In this document: one piece after another, positions 48,801-60,903 of the stretch | How positions within the stretch are numbered: position 1 is the stretch's first letter | Layout of the letters: every line of letters begins with the position of its first letter | From: Septoria linicola | Lineage: Eukaryota; Ascomycota; Dothideomycetes; Mycosphaerellales; Mycosphaerellaceae | Direction: 5' to 3' | Length of the DNA: 64,000 nt | NCBI GenBank assembly: GCA_024114885.1 | Contig: CP099421.1 | Location: 2,046,001 to 2,110,000, forward strand | Made by a program: the position numbers and the translations under genes | Notes under the pieces: model-generated | Database searches by the model: none | What the model saw: only the letters and a program-made list of their open reading frames with translations | Told to the model about the DNA's origin: nothing

Positions 48801-51180
48801 AAAAGCTTTATTAGGTAAGAGCTTGAATCCCTTAACATCAGGTCTATTTAGAAGCTTGTTCCTTATATATACCTATGCTTTAAGGGCTTCTAGCTAAAAC
48901 TTAATAGGTATCTTACTTTCTTCAAGTATTGCTCTAATAGAGGCCTCTAATGTTTAGATAGACCTCTTAACTACTCTATTCTAGAGTGAATTGTAGGCCT
49001 TAGTTAGCTTAAGGGTAATTCCAAAGTCCTTCTCTTACTATTTAATTAAAGTAGTAATCTCTCTAGCATTATTAGCCCTTATAGACTTAAGGAGTACTAC
49101 TAACTGCCTTTCTACCTTAATCCTCTAGTTCTAAAGAGTAGTTAGTGTATCTGATCTAGCCTTAAGTAGAAATGCCTATTTCTTTCTTAAGAAGTTATTA
49201 ATAATCTTAAGCTACTATATAAAACCTTTTACTAATAATAGTAATAGTCCACAGATATCTACTAATATAAGGGCTAATCTTTTAGGTCTTCTCTTAATAG
49301 ACTTGCCTAGGTGTTTCTTTATCTTACCTATTATATAGATCCTATACTTATACTCTTCCTAGTTAGGAATTAGAATTCTTTCCTTTAGGTTAGTAACTTT
49401 ATAAAGGTTTGAGAGTAACCCTCTTCTAAAGTATATAAATCTTCTATACTATAGCTCTTATTGTTTTAGATCCTTCTCTAATAGGGTAGTATAGGCATTA
49501 TTAACCTCTATAGGATTATATAGTAAGTAATATAACTTTTCCTATAAGAGAGGTAATATCTTACTAATAAATGGAACACCTCTAACTAGCTTGGTCTTTA
49601 TAACTGTTTAGCTATCTAGGGAGGTAAGAGTGAAATCAGGCTTCTAGACTCTAAATTACTTACTAAACTAATCCTATAATATAAGATTTACTCTAAGATT
49701 AGGAACAAATAGTATCCTATTAAGTAGAACTTCTCCTCCTAAGATTCCCTTTATCTATACTAGTCTAGAGTAGGTTATATAGAGGTATCCTTCTCCTACC
49801 TTGATCTACACTTTCTTCCTTAGTAGCTTTACTAATCTAAAGAAGGATAGTTAGTTAGTTATATAAGATAAGGTATAGGAATCTAAGAGCTATTCTTAGA
49901 GTAACAACTTGCCTTTGGCCTCAATTATAGAATAGGCTAACTTATCTTGGTTATTATCTTCTAATAGGGAATTATTATTGCTTCTAGAACTAGAGTAAGT
50001 TCTAGAATCAGAACTAGAACTAGACTCCTAAGCTAAAAATCCTTTCTTTAGAAGCTTTCTAGACTTTTCTATCCTTTAAAGCTACTTACCTATTTTCTAG
50101 ACAACCTTCTTTAGCTTATTATATAATAATAACTTATAGACAGCTTTCTTAATATATCTAGCATTCCTTAGTAAAGAGGATCTTCTAACCCTCCCTCTAA
50201 GGAATAATCCCTAAGGGTCCTTCTAGTTCTTAATACTATTTCTCTACTAGGACAGTTTCTTAGTAGTAGGGAGGTTAGGACAATCCTTCAACTAGTACTT
50301 CCCTTTCTTATAGAGCTAGTATATTAGTAGAGACTTTCCTTAGTAGAGCTACCTAGAATAGAATACAGCTAGACCTGTGTCTATCTTGTCTAGATTATCT
50401 CTTACCTCTTAGGACTTAAGTAGAAGGAGAATAGTGTCTATATCTAAGGATAGTTAGGTTATAATAGTATCCTTAGCTACTTAGTATAATGTAGGTAGGG
50501 ACTATAGGAGATGTTTTAGCCTTTTCTCTTAGCTCTAGTAGTAGGCTTCCTAAGGATCAATCTTAGTAATCCTCTTACCTAGGCCTCTAAGGTATCTCTA
50601 TACTTCCCTAATTGTCTTATTAGGTAATATCCTGAATATAACAAACTGCTTAATCAGACCTATAGTATAGGACTTCAGGACTCTATTATACTTGTTCTAG
50701 AGAATCACCTACATCTTAGCTACTAGTATAGTAATATACTATATCTCTAGCTCTATCTTATTATCTTTACTAATACTATATCTAATACTGAACCTGCATA
50801 CTACATTGTCTTTTAAGAAGTATTGATTCTAAGTAATATATATCTAAAGACTAGTATCCTACTAAACTATATATAGGTTCCCTCTAATAATTAGTTAGCT
50901 AATTACCTAGAACTAGTCCTTTCCTTCTAGCTTATCTATCTATAGCTTGAACTATCTCTTCTAGTTAGTTCTATCTAGGATTGGAATCCTTTAGCTCTTC
51001 TTGTCCTCTTAGTCTATTATAGAAATAGGTAAATAGAATAAATAATTAGTAGAATACTTTAGACTAGCTAAGGATTCTAGAGAAGGGTAATTTCTTGTAG
51101 TAGGGAGACTAGCTCTAAGGAACAGGGATTCCTCGTATTTAGGAAATTACTAAGACTTAGATCTTTCTCTCTTAGTAGAG
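45860..51180 (-). pseudogene. Copia-2 gag-pol, RIP-inactivated
   Basis: Order on the minus strand is gag, integrase, RT, RNase H, the Ty1/Copia order. The longest clean stretch is 46806-47024, 72 codons at the RT/RNase H junction (HIKALKKLTRYLRSNPDLGL, then DKTNRVLILGYVFFLY), a hallmark of Copia. The RT catalytic box reads YINN at 47388-47393 instead of Y-x-DD. Start and end are set by colinearity with Copia-3 and are approximate. Confidence 0.85.
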
Positions 51181-51463
51181 TTTCTATTACTAGGTAGTAG
51201 GAAGGCTAAGTAGCCTCTTCTAACTCTAGTAATACTAGGTGCAATAGTAGAGAACTAGGTAGGTATTAATAAAGTAGAAACACACTACTATCTTATAGAG
51301 ATCTTTACTAACTTATATACTACTAGGTGCAAACTAGCTTCGTTAGTAATATAGTTAGAGAAACTTCTAGGCCCTAAATGTTTTCTACAAACTATAAGGG
51401 ATATAAGTAACCTATACTAACATAGGTTGCTCCTATTTAGTATATAAACCTAGGCTTATAACC

Positions 51464-51741
51464 TGTTAAAAGTAGAGGGCGTTTGTAGATACTATATAAT
51501 GTTAAGGAGGGTATAGCGTAGTAAAGAAGAATAGGGGATTAATCTTGAACTAACTTATATATATAGTGTAGTAGTAATATGCTAGGAACTAAATACAAAG
51601 TTGATTTTATTAGTTATCTAAGAAGAGAAGAAAGAGAAGCAAGATATACCTCTTACTAAGCCTTAGGTGGATACCTTAGGCATCTAGAACTATACTTAGA
51701 AGTCTATATCTAGACTAACTATCTAGGATACATTCTTAATA
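51464..51741 (-). repeat. Copia-2 5' LTR
   Basis: 278 bp, begins TGTTAAAAG with the original TG intact; the other end reads CTTAATA where Copia-3 keeps CTTAACA. Confidence 0.94.
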
Positions 51742-51746
51742 TATAC

Positions 51747-51790
51747 TATTGTTTTTAATATCTCTAGCGAGACTTCTATAGAGGGAAGGA
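51747..51790 (+). promoter_or_regulatory. B2 3' tail with polypurine tract
   Basis: The last 44 bp of B2 internal sequence resume after Copia-2 and end in GAGGGAAGGA directly before the 3' LTR. The match to 14612-14655 of B1 fixes the junction. Confidence 0.8.
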
Positions 51791-52231
51791 TATAACGTAG
51801 TAGGCGTCCCTATACCTAGTAGGTAGGCCTATAGCGGCTACTACTACCTAGGCGTATAAGGGCGATTTTCGAGCTTACTACAGAGGTTATAGACAATTAT
51901 CCTTTATACTACTACTACTAAGGTTAGGGAGGACTACTTAGGTTACTACTTAGCGATTATATAAGGTAGTATTATTTAACTACTTATTCTACTTCCTATC
52001 TATCCTCTACCGGCGCCGCTACTACGCGATCTAGATAGGCTTATAGCCTATACGGCCTACTATAGCTACCGACGTATACCTCCGCGACGACGCGCTATAG
52101 GCACGCCGCTAATCTGCCTACTATACCTACTACTAACTACTATATAGGGCTATCGCCCGACTCCGGCTCTACGACCTACGTATAGACTTATATACTACTA
52201 CCCTAGGTTAGTTATAGGTTTACGTGCTATA
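51791..52231 (+). repeat. B2 3' LTR (441 bp)
   Basis: Colinear with 34661-35101; followed by ctac and Copia-1. Confidence 0.94.
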
Positions 52232-52235
52232 CTAC

Positions 52236-52836
52236 TAAACTATATATAGGTTCCCTCTAATAATTAGTTAGCTAATTACCTAGAACTAGTCCTTTCCTTC
52301 TAGCTTATCTATCTATAACTTAAACTATCTCTTCTAGTTAGTTCTATCTAGGATTAGAATCCTTTAGCTCTTCTTATCCTTTTAGTCTATTATAGAAATA
52401 GGTAAATAGAATAAATAATTAGTAGAATACTTTAGACTAGCTAAGGATTCTAGAGAAGAGTAATTTCTTATAGTAGAGAGACTAGCTCTAAGAGATAGAG
52501 ATTCCTCGTATTTAGGAAATTACTAAGACTTAGATCTTTCTCTCTTAGTAGAGTTTCTATTACTAGGTAGTAGGAAGGCTAAGTAGCCTCTTCTAACTCT
52601 AGTAATACTAGGTATAATAATAGAGAACTAGGCAGGTATTAATAAAGTAGAAATATACTACTATCTTATAGAGATCTTTACTAACTTATATACTACTAGG
52701 TACAAACTAGCTTCGTTAGTAATATAGTTAGAGAAACTTCTAGGCCCTAAATGTTTTCTATAAACTATAAGAGATATAAGTAACCTATACTAATATAGGT
52801 TACTCCTATTTAGTATATAAACTTAGGCTTATAACC
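52236..52836 (-). mobile_element. Copia-1, fragment c (leader and start of gag)
   Basis: Corresponds to 60306-60903 of Copia-3 and joins fragment b after removal of B2. It contains the N-terminal gag region and the short leader next to the 5' LTR. Confidence 0.93.
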
Positions 52837-53113
52837 TATTAAAAGTAGAAGGCGTATTATATACTATATAATATTAAGGAGGGTATAGTATAGTAAAGAA
52901 GAATAGGAGATTAATCTTAAACTAACTTATATATATAGTATAGTAGTAATATACTAGGAACTAAATATAAAGTTAATTAAGTTAGTTATCTAAGAAGAAA
53001 AGAAAGAGAAATAAGATATACCTCTTACTAAGCCTTAGGTAGATGCCTTAGGTATCTAGAACTATACTTAAATGTCTATATCTAGACTAACTATCTAGGA
53101 TATATTCTTAATA
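52837..53113 (-). repeat. Copia-1 5' LTR (277 bp)
   Basis: One base shorter than the other Copia LTRs because of a deletion near 52853. Both ends are RIP forms (TATTAAAAG and CTTAATA). It is the right edge of the oldest element; the next bases are aatac, its probable target site. Confidence 0.92.
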
Positions 53114-54840
53114 AATACCTTTTTAAAGTCCTTAGTATCTATAATTAGCGTAGCTAGTAGCTACGAATAACGAGAAAGGAAGTACTCTATAAGAGTTATA
53201 TTATCGCTAGTATACTAGTCTTAATTCGTCTATATATCTATAGTAGTATCGTATAGACGGATATCCTAGTACGTCTAAACGCTAGAGTTATTAATAGTAA
53301 TATACTATAGATAGAGCTTATATATATAAAAGAACTTAATTAGAGGCTCCTTCTACTTAGCTTTTAGTAGTAGAGTAGATACTAGACGCTACGATAGTAA
53401 TCTACTACTAGTATTAGGAGTAGTATATTTCTTAAGCCTAAGGATAGCCGTATTACGCTCTTTATTAGTAACCTAAGAGAGCGAAGAGAAGGTATTAGTA
53501 GTAGCTCTAGTATTTATTCTAGGAGTAGTAACTATAGTACTCGTATAACTCGTAGGCGCTATAGTAGAGCGACTCGTTAAGATAGGCGCTAGTATAACTA
53601 ATAGCTCGTAGACGATTCGCTTATTTAGAAAGTTAAGGTTACGTATAGCGTATTAACTATAGTAAAGATAACTACCGAATATATAGTTATATTTAACGTC
53701 TAATATTATATAGTACTTACTCTAGGGCTAGGCTATAGTTATAGTAAGCGAGCCTAATAGATAAGGTTAATCGGTAAGGAGTAAATAGTATAGGTTAAAA
53801 AAGAGAAAACTAGTTAAATATTTAGAAGTACGTACTCGCCGAGCCTCGTAGATATACTCGTAGAGTAGGGGTTTCAACGCTATATTATAGGCTATTACTA
53901 ATTAGGATAGCTCTTAAGGATTATTAACTTATAGATCGTTAGTAAACTCTATCTCTATAATTCCGTTATCTTTATTAAGGATTAGTATACTATTAGAGGC
54001 TATAAATATATCTTTTATTTACTATATATTAATCTACCTACGTATAGCTAATAGCTTATTAAGCTTACTAAGCGTCGGCTATTACTATAATACGATATAC
54101 TATAATACGAGTATATATAGTATTAAATAAGTATAACGGTAAATACGCTTACTAGAAGTAGAGTTAGTATTACCGTCTATAGATAGTATAAGGCCGTATA
54201 GCTATAAGGCGTAGCTATACTATTTAAGGGTTATTATAGGTAGATAGGCTTCTAGGTCTATATTTTATTAGCGAGTTACTATAGCGAGTAGTTACGATTA
54301 TATACCGAAGCCCTCTAGTTCCCTTTTAATCTCGTCTAGAACGCCGTCTAGTAGTAGAATAGATTAATTACTAGTACCGTATATATATAGATAGTATTAT
54401 AGTATATATAGAATACCTATAATAATATATAGACGCTTAGGCTATTTCTAGATCCTATAGCTATTCTATACTCGTATAAACTCGCTAATAGCCTCGTATA
54501 TAATTAGTATATATATCGCTAGGAAGGTAATATAGTCGATAAGTAAATCGCTATCGTATAAGTTCTTAATTAGTAATTAATAGAAGTATCCTCTCTATAG
54601 CGCTAGAGCTTTAGCTTACTAAGCCTACTATAATTTAATACGTTAGTTTATCTTACTAGTTCTATACTTAAAGTATTAGTTAAATCGTAATAGTAGTAAT
54701 AGCTTACTACCTATAGCTACTACGGCCTCTAACTCTATAGTATAGATAACGTTCTAGATCTTAAAATAAATATCTATAGCTAGTATAGTCTCTATACTAC
54801 GATTAGATTAGAGGATTTAAGGTATAGTATCTATAGCGCG
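53114..54840 (-). pseudogene. Unassigned RIP-damaged coding block
   Basis: Between Copia-1 and Copia-3, the minus strand holds a frame that can be read from about 54840 to about 53800 in one phase (about 340 codons) and less surely on to 53114. Stops are TAG or TAA only. Peptides include LLLLDGVLDEIKRELEGFGI, AYLPIITLK, TLSKLNKLLAIRR and EIEFTNDL. A Ser/Thr-rich low-complexity part lies at about 53380-53560. I recognise no domain. It is not similar to the four LTR families here. It may be a relic of a DNA transposon or a duplicated host gene. Confidence 0.45.
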
Positions 54841-54882
54841 TAGTACTATAAGGTATTAAGCGAGAACTAATATAGCTGTCCT

Positions 54883-55160
54883 TGTTAAAAGTAGAGGGCG
54901 TTTGTAGATACTATATAATATCAAGGAGGGTATAGCGTAGTAAAGAAGAATAGGGGATCAATCTTGAACTAACTTATATATATAGTGTAGTAGTAATATG
55001 CTAGGAACTAAATACAAAGTTAATTAAGTTAGTTATCTAAGAAGAGAAGAGAGAGAAGCAAGATATACCTCTTACTAAGCCTTAGGTGGATGCCTTAGGC
55101 ATCTAGAACCATACTTAGAAGTCTATATCTAGACTGACTATCTAGGATACATTCTTAACA
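54883..55160 (-). repeat. Copia-3 3' LTR
   Basis: 278 bp, TGTTAAAAG...CTTAACA. Followed by CTCCTACTTA, complement of the polypurine tract. Confidence 0.95.
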
Positions 55161-55239
55161 CTCCTACTTATACTATATAGTTAGATCTTTTAACAGATTA
55201 TCTATAGTACTCAAATGCTAGTCCTAATCTTGATTAGTT

Positions 55240-58200
55240 ATTAAGTACTTGCTTTTCAGACTAATAACTAGACAGCACTAACTATTAATCTAATAAACTT
55301 TCTATACTACTATCTCCTATAAAAAGGCAAAAGAAATGCCTTCTATAAGATCTTCCTCCTCTCTTATATAGGAGTGGATTGTTTAGGACATAGACTATCT
55401 AGTAAGTTGCCCCTATCCTTTCTTATAGCTAATTCTAATAGCTCCCTAGATTCCTTATAGCCTAGTCCCTTACTTAGTTATATTCTATATAGCTTCTTAG
55501 TTCCCTAATAGTCTTTAGGGTGCACTATTCTTAGCTATAGGGATCTTGTATTAAGCTAGGGAGTAGAGTAACTATATACTAGTAGAGGAGATAATAGCTA
55601 CTATAGAGGAGGTCTTCAACATTAACTAGTACTTAGCCTTAGAGGGTGTCTAGTTCAGCTAGGTACTATATAGTAATATTATAGTTAGTAACAGGTCTGA
55701 TATTAGTAAGGGCATTTAGGACTTTATAAAGTCTAACTAAGGAGGAGTCAAGTAACTAAAATCTTTCTTTTAGACTCCTCTTAGTTTAGCTCCAAGGCTT
55801 GGAGTTATCTTTTATACATCTCTTATATAAGGTAGAGCTACCTTACAAACTCCTGAAACTATAGTCTATTCTTTAGCTTAGTAAGACTATCTACTACTAT
55901 CTCTTTTATATTTATATATTCTATAGAGATAAGTCTGTTCTACTAGAGCTTTCTTATAGCATTATATAAGATATTAATATATTTAGACTTGTTATAAACA
56001 TGTAAGTCCTTAACTAGAGTAAGGGCAGCTTAGTTATTACCTTTTAGCTGAATTAGCCTGATTCTAGTAATAGTTTCCTAGTTACTAAGGATCCTTAGTT
56101 AGTAAGAACATTCTCCTACTAACTCTAGGCATCCAAGCTCTCTTAAAAGAGTACTAAGGAACTGTAACTATTTTATATATACTTCTATAGCTATATATTT
56201 AGCTTCTATTATAGATATAGCTACAGATTTCTGCTTCTTACTTATCTAGGAGATTGGTGTACTATAAAGGAAGAAGACATATCCAAGGATTGAGACTCTG
56301 TTAGTCTTGTCTATTATATAGTTAGAGTCTATATATCTAGTAAGGCAGCCTTGACTATTCCTTAAGTATCTTAGACTAAGGTCTAGGTTTGATCTCAGGT
56401 ATCTAGTTAGCTTCTTTAGAGCCTTTATATGTCCTACTATTAGATTACTAACATAGGAGCTTAATCTTCTAAGGGCAAATGAAATGTCTAGTCTTATAAC
56501 AGTTGCAAGCTATATCTATGTTCTAATAATAGATTAGTACTCCTATTTGTTATACCTTTTATTATTTAGTCTAGTAGGCTTTAGACTTTTATAGCTGTCT
56601 ATTAGTAAAAGAGTTAGTAATATAGTCTCTTAACCTATTCCTATCTTAGCTAGGTTCTCTTAGATATAGTACTTCTAGTTAAGTTTCAGCTAGCCTTACT
56701 ATCTGTTTCTTGTTAGTCTTATTCTAAGAATCTTGTCTAGTTCTCTAAGATCTTTAATCTTAAAGACCTTACTAAGTTAGTCTTTAAACTAGAGGACATC
56801 TTCTAGTCTCTCTATAGTAATAGGTATATTATTAATATAGATTAGGATTATTAGGTCTTTCCTTTTCTTATAGATTAGAAGATATAGGTCTACTTCTAAT
56901 TGTCTGAATTCTATTCCTTTTAGCTTTAACATATATAGCTGATTCTAGTCTCTTGTAGCTTACTTTAGCCTATAGAGACTCCTTAGAACTTGTAAGACTA
57001 TACTAGTTAGTAGGTTAACACCTAGTAGTAGGATTATATAGATATCCTTATATAGGGTACTCTCTATAAATGTATTATTTATATCTACTTAGTATAGAAC
57101 TAGGTCCTTCTTATAGACTATAGCTATAAATCCTCTTAGAGTATCCTACCTAACTATAGAGGCAAAAGTTTCTATATAGTCTACTCTATACTTTTAAGAG
57201 AACCCTCTTACAACTAGTCTTGCCTTAAACTTTTTAATAGCTCTACTAAGCTTTCTCTTAATATTAAAGACCTATCTTAAGGTAACTAGGTTAGCTCCTT
57301 TTAGTAGGACTACTATAGTCTAGGTATTGTTACTTATAAGTATATCTAGCTCCTTCTAAATAGCTTCTTACTAGAGATGACCCTACTTAGGATTACTTAC
57401 TGCTTCCTTATAGTTCCTTAGGATTAGAACCTCCTATTTATGCATTCCTACTTCTTTAGTAGCTAAGAATATAATCTCTTTAACTTCCTCTAAGAATTCT
57501 AGGTCCTATAGAATGCCTAGGTTAATAGAGCTTATAGCTAAGAAGAAAGCCTAATACTCTAGGAGCATTTCCTTATCTAGCTAACTATTCTAATCTAGCT
57601 TAAGCCTAATTAGCTTTAGCTTCTAGTTAAATCTATTAAGTTCTTAGGATGCTTTCCTCTTTCTAAAGGTTTACCTTAAGGCTGTCTACTCCTAATCTAC
57701 TTCTATAGTTTCTTAGGTAGAATTCTTAGATTCTTTCTTAACTTTCTTTTAGTCTAGGAATTTTCTATACTCTCCTATATCTTCTAGTAGAGGTGGAAGT
57801 TATATAAAGAGTTTCTTTCCTTCCTAAACCTATACTAATAGCTAAGGGGGAGGAGGCTTCTACTAGCCTAGACTAGGAGCACCTAGGGTACTCCTACTAG
57901 CTTATAGAGTAGGCTAGCTAATAGTTCTTAGCCTTCTAATAGGTCTTCTTTCTAGAGCTGAACTAGGGAGATTCTTAATCTTAATATTCAAGTCTAATTC
58001 TCTACCTAGCTTATCTTTAAAGAAGATTATATTAGTATACTACTTAATAGCCTTCATATCTAGCTCCTAGAACTTCTATACCTTTGCTATATTGTTATAG
58101 TATCTAATAAACATAGCATCCTTTCCTCTATTTATTAGTTTGTTACTCCTTGCCTACTAAGGCTATACTCTTATATCTATATATACTATAGCTCTATATC

Positions 58201-60620
58201 CCTATACCTTGAGGTAGGAGACTATTAGTTTAATCCTATTAAAAGCTTTATTAGGTAAGAGCTTGAATCCCTTAATATTAGGTCTATTTAGAAGCTTGTT
58301 CCTTATATACACCTATACTTCAAGAGCTTCTAGCTAAAACTTAATAGGCATCTTGCTTTCTTTAAGCATTACTCTAATAGAGGCCTCTAATGTTTAGATA
58401 GACCTCTTAACTACTCCATTCTAGAGTGAATTATAGGCCTTAGTTAGCTTAAGGGTAATTCTAAAGTCCTTCTCCTACTATTTGATTAAAGTAGTAATCT
58501 CTCTAGTATTGTTAGCCCTTATAGACTTAAGGAGTACTACTAACTACCTTTCTGCCTTGATCCTCTAGTTCTAAAGAGTAGTTAGTATATCTAATCTAGC
58601 CTTAAGTAGAAATACCTATTTCTTTCTTAAGAAGTTATTAACAATCTTAAGCTACTATATAAAACCTTTTACTAATAATAGTAATAGTCTACAGATATCT
58701 ACTAACATAAGGGCTAGTCTTTTAGGTCTTCTCTTAATAGACTTGCCTAGGTGTTTCTTTATCTTGCCTATTATATAGATCCTACACTTATACTCTTCCT
58801 AGTTAGGGATTAGAATTCTTTCCTTTAGGTTAGTAACTTTATAAAGGTTTAAGAGTAACCCTCTTCTAAAGTATACAAATCTTCTATACTATAGCTCCTA
58901 CTATTTTAGATCCTTCTCTAATAGGGCAGTATAGGCATTATTAACCTCTATAGGATTATATAGTAAGTAATATAACTTTTCCTATAGGAGAGGTAATATC
59001 TTACTAACAAATGGAACACCTCTAACTAGCTTAGTCTTTATAACTATTTAGCTATCTAGGGAGGTGAGAGTGAAATCAGGCTTCTAGACTCTAAATTGCT
59101 TACTAAACTAATCCTATAATATAAGATTTACTCTAAGATTAGGAACAAATAGTACCCTATTAAGTAGAACTTCTCCTCCTAAGATTCCCTTTATCTATAC
59201 TAGTCTAGAGTAGGTTATATAGAGGTATCCTCCTCCTACCTTAATCTATACTTTCTTCCTTAGTAGCTTTACTAATCTAAAGAAGGACAGTTAGTTAGTT
59301 ATATAGGATAAGGTATAGGAATCTAAGAGCTATTCTTAGGGTAACAACTTACCTTTAGCCTTAATTATAGAATAGGCCAACTTATCTTAGTTATTATCTT
59401 CTAATAGGGAATTATTATTGCTTCTAGAACTAGAGTAAGTTCTAGAATCAGAACTAGAACTAGACTCCTAGGCTGAAAATCCTTTCTTTAGAAGCTTTCT
59501 AGACTTTTCTATCCTTTAAAGCTACTTGCCTATTTTCTAGATAACCTTCTTTAGCTTATTATATAATAATAACTTATAGACAGCTTTCTTAATATATCTA
59601 GTATTCCTTAGTAAAGGGAATCTTCTAACCCTCTCTCTAAGGAATAATCCCTAAGGGTCCTTCTAGTTCTTAGTACTGTTTCTCTACTAGGATAGTTTCT
59701 TAGTAGTAGAGAGGTTAGGACAATCCTTTAACTAGTACTTCCCTTTCTTATAGAGCTAGTATATTAGTAGAGACTTTCCTTAGTAGGGCTGCCTAGAATA
59801 GAATACAGCTAGACCTATATCTATCTTATCTAGATTGTCTCTTACCTCTTAGGACTTAAGTAGAAGGAGAACAGTGTCTATATCTAAGGATAGTTAAGTT
59901 ATAATAGTATCCTTAGCTGCTTAGTATAATATAGGTAGGGACTATAGGAGATGTTTCAGCCTTTTCTCTTAGCTCTAGTAGTAGGCTTCCTAAGGATTAA
60001 TCTTAGTAATCCTCTTACCTAGGCCTCTAAGATGTCTCTATACTTCCCTAATTATCTTATTAGGTAACATCCTAAATATAACAAACTACTTAATCAGACC
60101 TATAGTATAGGACTTTAGGACTCTGTTATACTTGTTCTAGAGAATCACCTATATCTTAGCTACTAGTATAGTAATATACTATATCTCTAGCTCTATCTTA
60201 TTATCTTTACTAATACTGTATCTAATACTAAACCTACATACTATATTGTCTTTTAAGAAGTGTTAATTCTAAGTGATATATATCTAAAGACTAGTGTCCT
60301 ACTAAACTATGCATAGGTTCCCTCTAACAATTAGTTAGCTAATTGCCTAGAACTAGTCCTTTCCTTCTAGCTTATCTATCTATAGCTTAAACTATCTCTT
60401 CTAGTTAGTTCTGTCTAGGATTAGAATCCTTTAGCTCTTCTTGTCCTCTTAGTCTATTATAGAAATAGGTAAATAGAATAAATAATTAGTAGAATACTTT
60501 AGACTAGCTAAGGATTCTAGAGAAGGATAATTTCTTATAGTAGGGAGACTAGCTCTAAGGGACAGGGATATCTCGTATTTAGGAAATTACTAAGACTTAG
60601 ATCTTTCTCTCTTAGTAGAG
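55240..60620 (-). pseudogene. Copia-3 gag-pol, RIP-inactivated
   Basis: A single long minus-strand frame with TAG/TAA stops. Gag is at about 59400-60620: ILDRTN*KR*FKL resembles the start of Copia gag, and a nucleocapsid-like YKKGKY*LKDCP is near 59740. The integrase core is at about 58290-59000 (LALMLVDIC keeps the first Asp; the catalytic Glu of NGVVERS is Lys at 58406-58408). RT is at about 56800-57330 with YINN at 56828-56833. RNase H is at about 56190-56790 (the Copia hallmark ISIIEAKYIAIGV). About 200 further codons lie downstream. Loss of both RT aspartates and the integrase Glu makes it inactive. Confidence 0.87.
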
Positions 60621-60883
60621 TTTCTATTACTAGGTAGTAGGAAGGCTAAGTGGCCTCTTCTAACTCTAGTAATACTAGGTACAATAGTAGAGAACTAGGC
60701 AGGTATTAACAAAGCAGAAACATACTACTGTCTTATAGAGATCTTTACTAACTTGTATACTACTAGGTGCAAACTAGCTTCGTTAGTAATACAGTTAGGG
60801 AAACTTCTAGGCCCTAAATGTTTTCTATAAACTGTAAGGGATACAAGTAACCTATACTAATATAGGTTGCTCCTATTTAGTAT

Positions 60884-60903
60884 ATAAACCCGGGCTTATA
60901 ACC
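60884..60903 (-). promoter_or_regulatory. Copia-3 primer binding site (candidate, internal tRNA site)
   Basis: Directly after the 5' LTR the minus strand reads GGTTATAAGCCCGGG. It resembles the complement of the initiator tRNA-Met anticodon arm (GGTTATGAGCCC...), with one RIP-type change. Drosophila copia primes from such an internal fragment. Copia-2 has the same site before 51464. Confidence 0.5.

Larger units (their letters stand above)
45443..51741 (-). mobile_element. Copia-2, full length (6,299 bp), minus strand
   Basis: Both LTRs are 278 bp (45443-45720, 51464-51741), with target duplication tatac (45438-45442 and 51742-51746) inside B2. It has many more surviving TpG/CpA dinucleotides than Copia-1, so it is younger or less often mutated. 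It is exactly as long as Copia-3. Its LTRs carry GTTGATTTTATTAG where Copia-1 and Copia-3 carry GTTAATTAAGTTAG, so it comes from a different subfamily. Confidence 0.95.
34661..52231 (+). mobile_element. Ty3/Gypsy element B2, full length, plus strand, carrying Copia-2
   Basis: LTRs 34661-35101 and 51791-52231, both 441 bp, with the 4-bp duplication ctac (34657-34660 and 52232-52235) in Copia-1. Copia-2 is inserted at 45443-51741 between the extra ORF and the 3' LTR. Without it B2 is 11,267 bp. It gives the clearest reading of the family: leader, gag-protease, RT-RNase H-integrase, T-rich spacer, long extra ORF. Confidence 0.94.

Noticed and set aside
53114..54882. Solo LTR or fifth LTR retrotransposon
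   Set aside because: No match to any LTR here, no RT or integrase motif, and a long frame unlike an LTR. Left unassigned.
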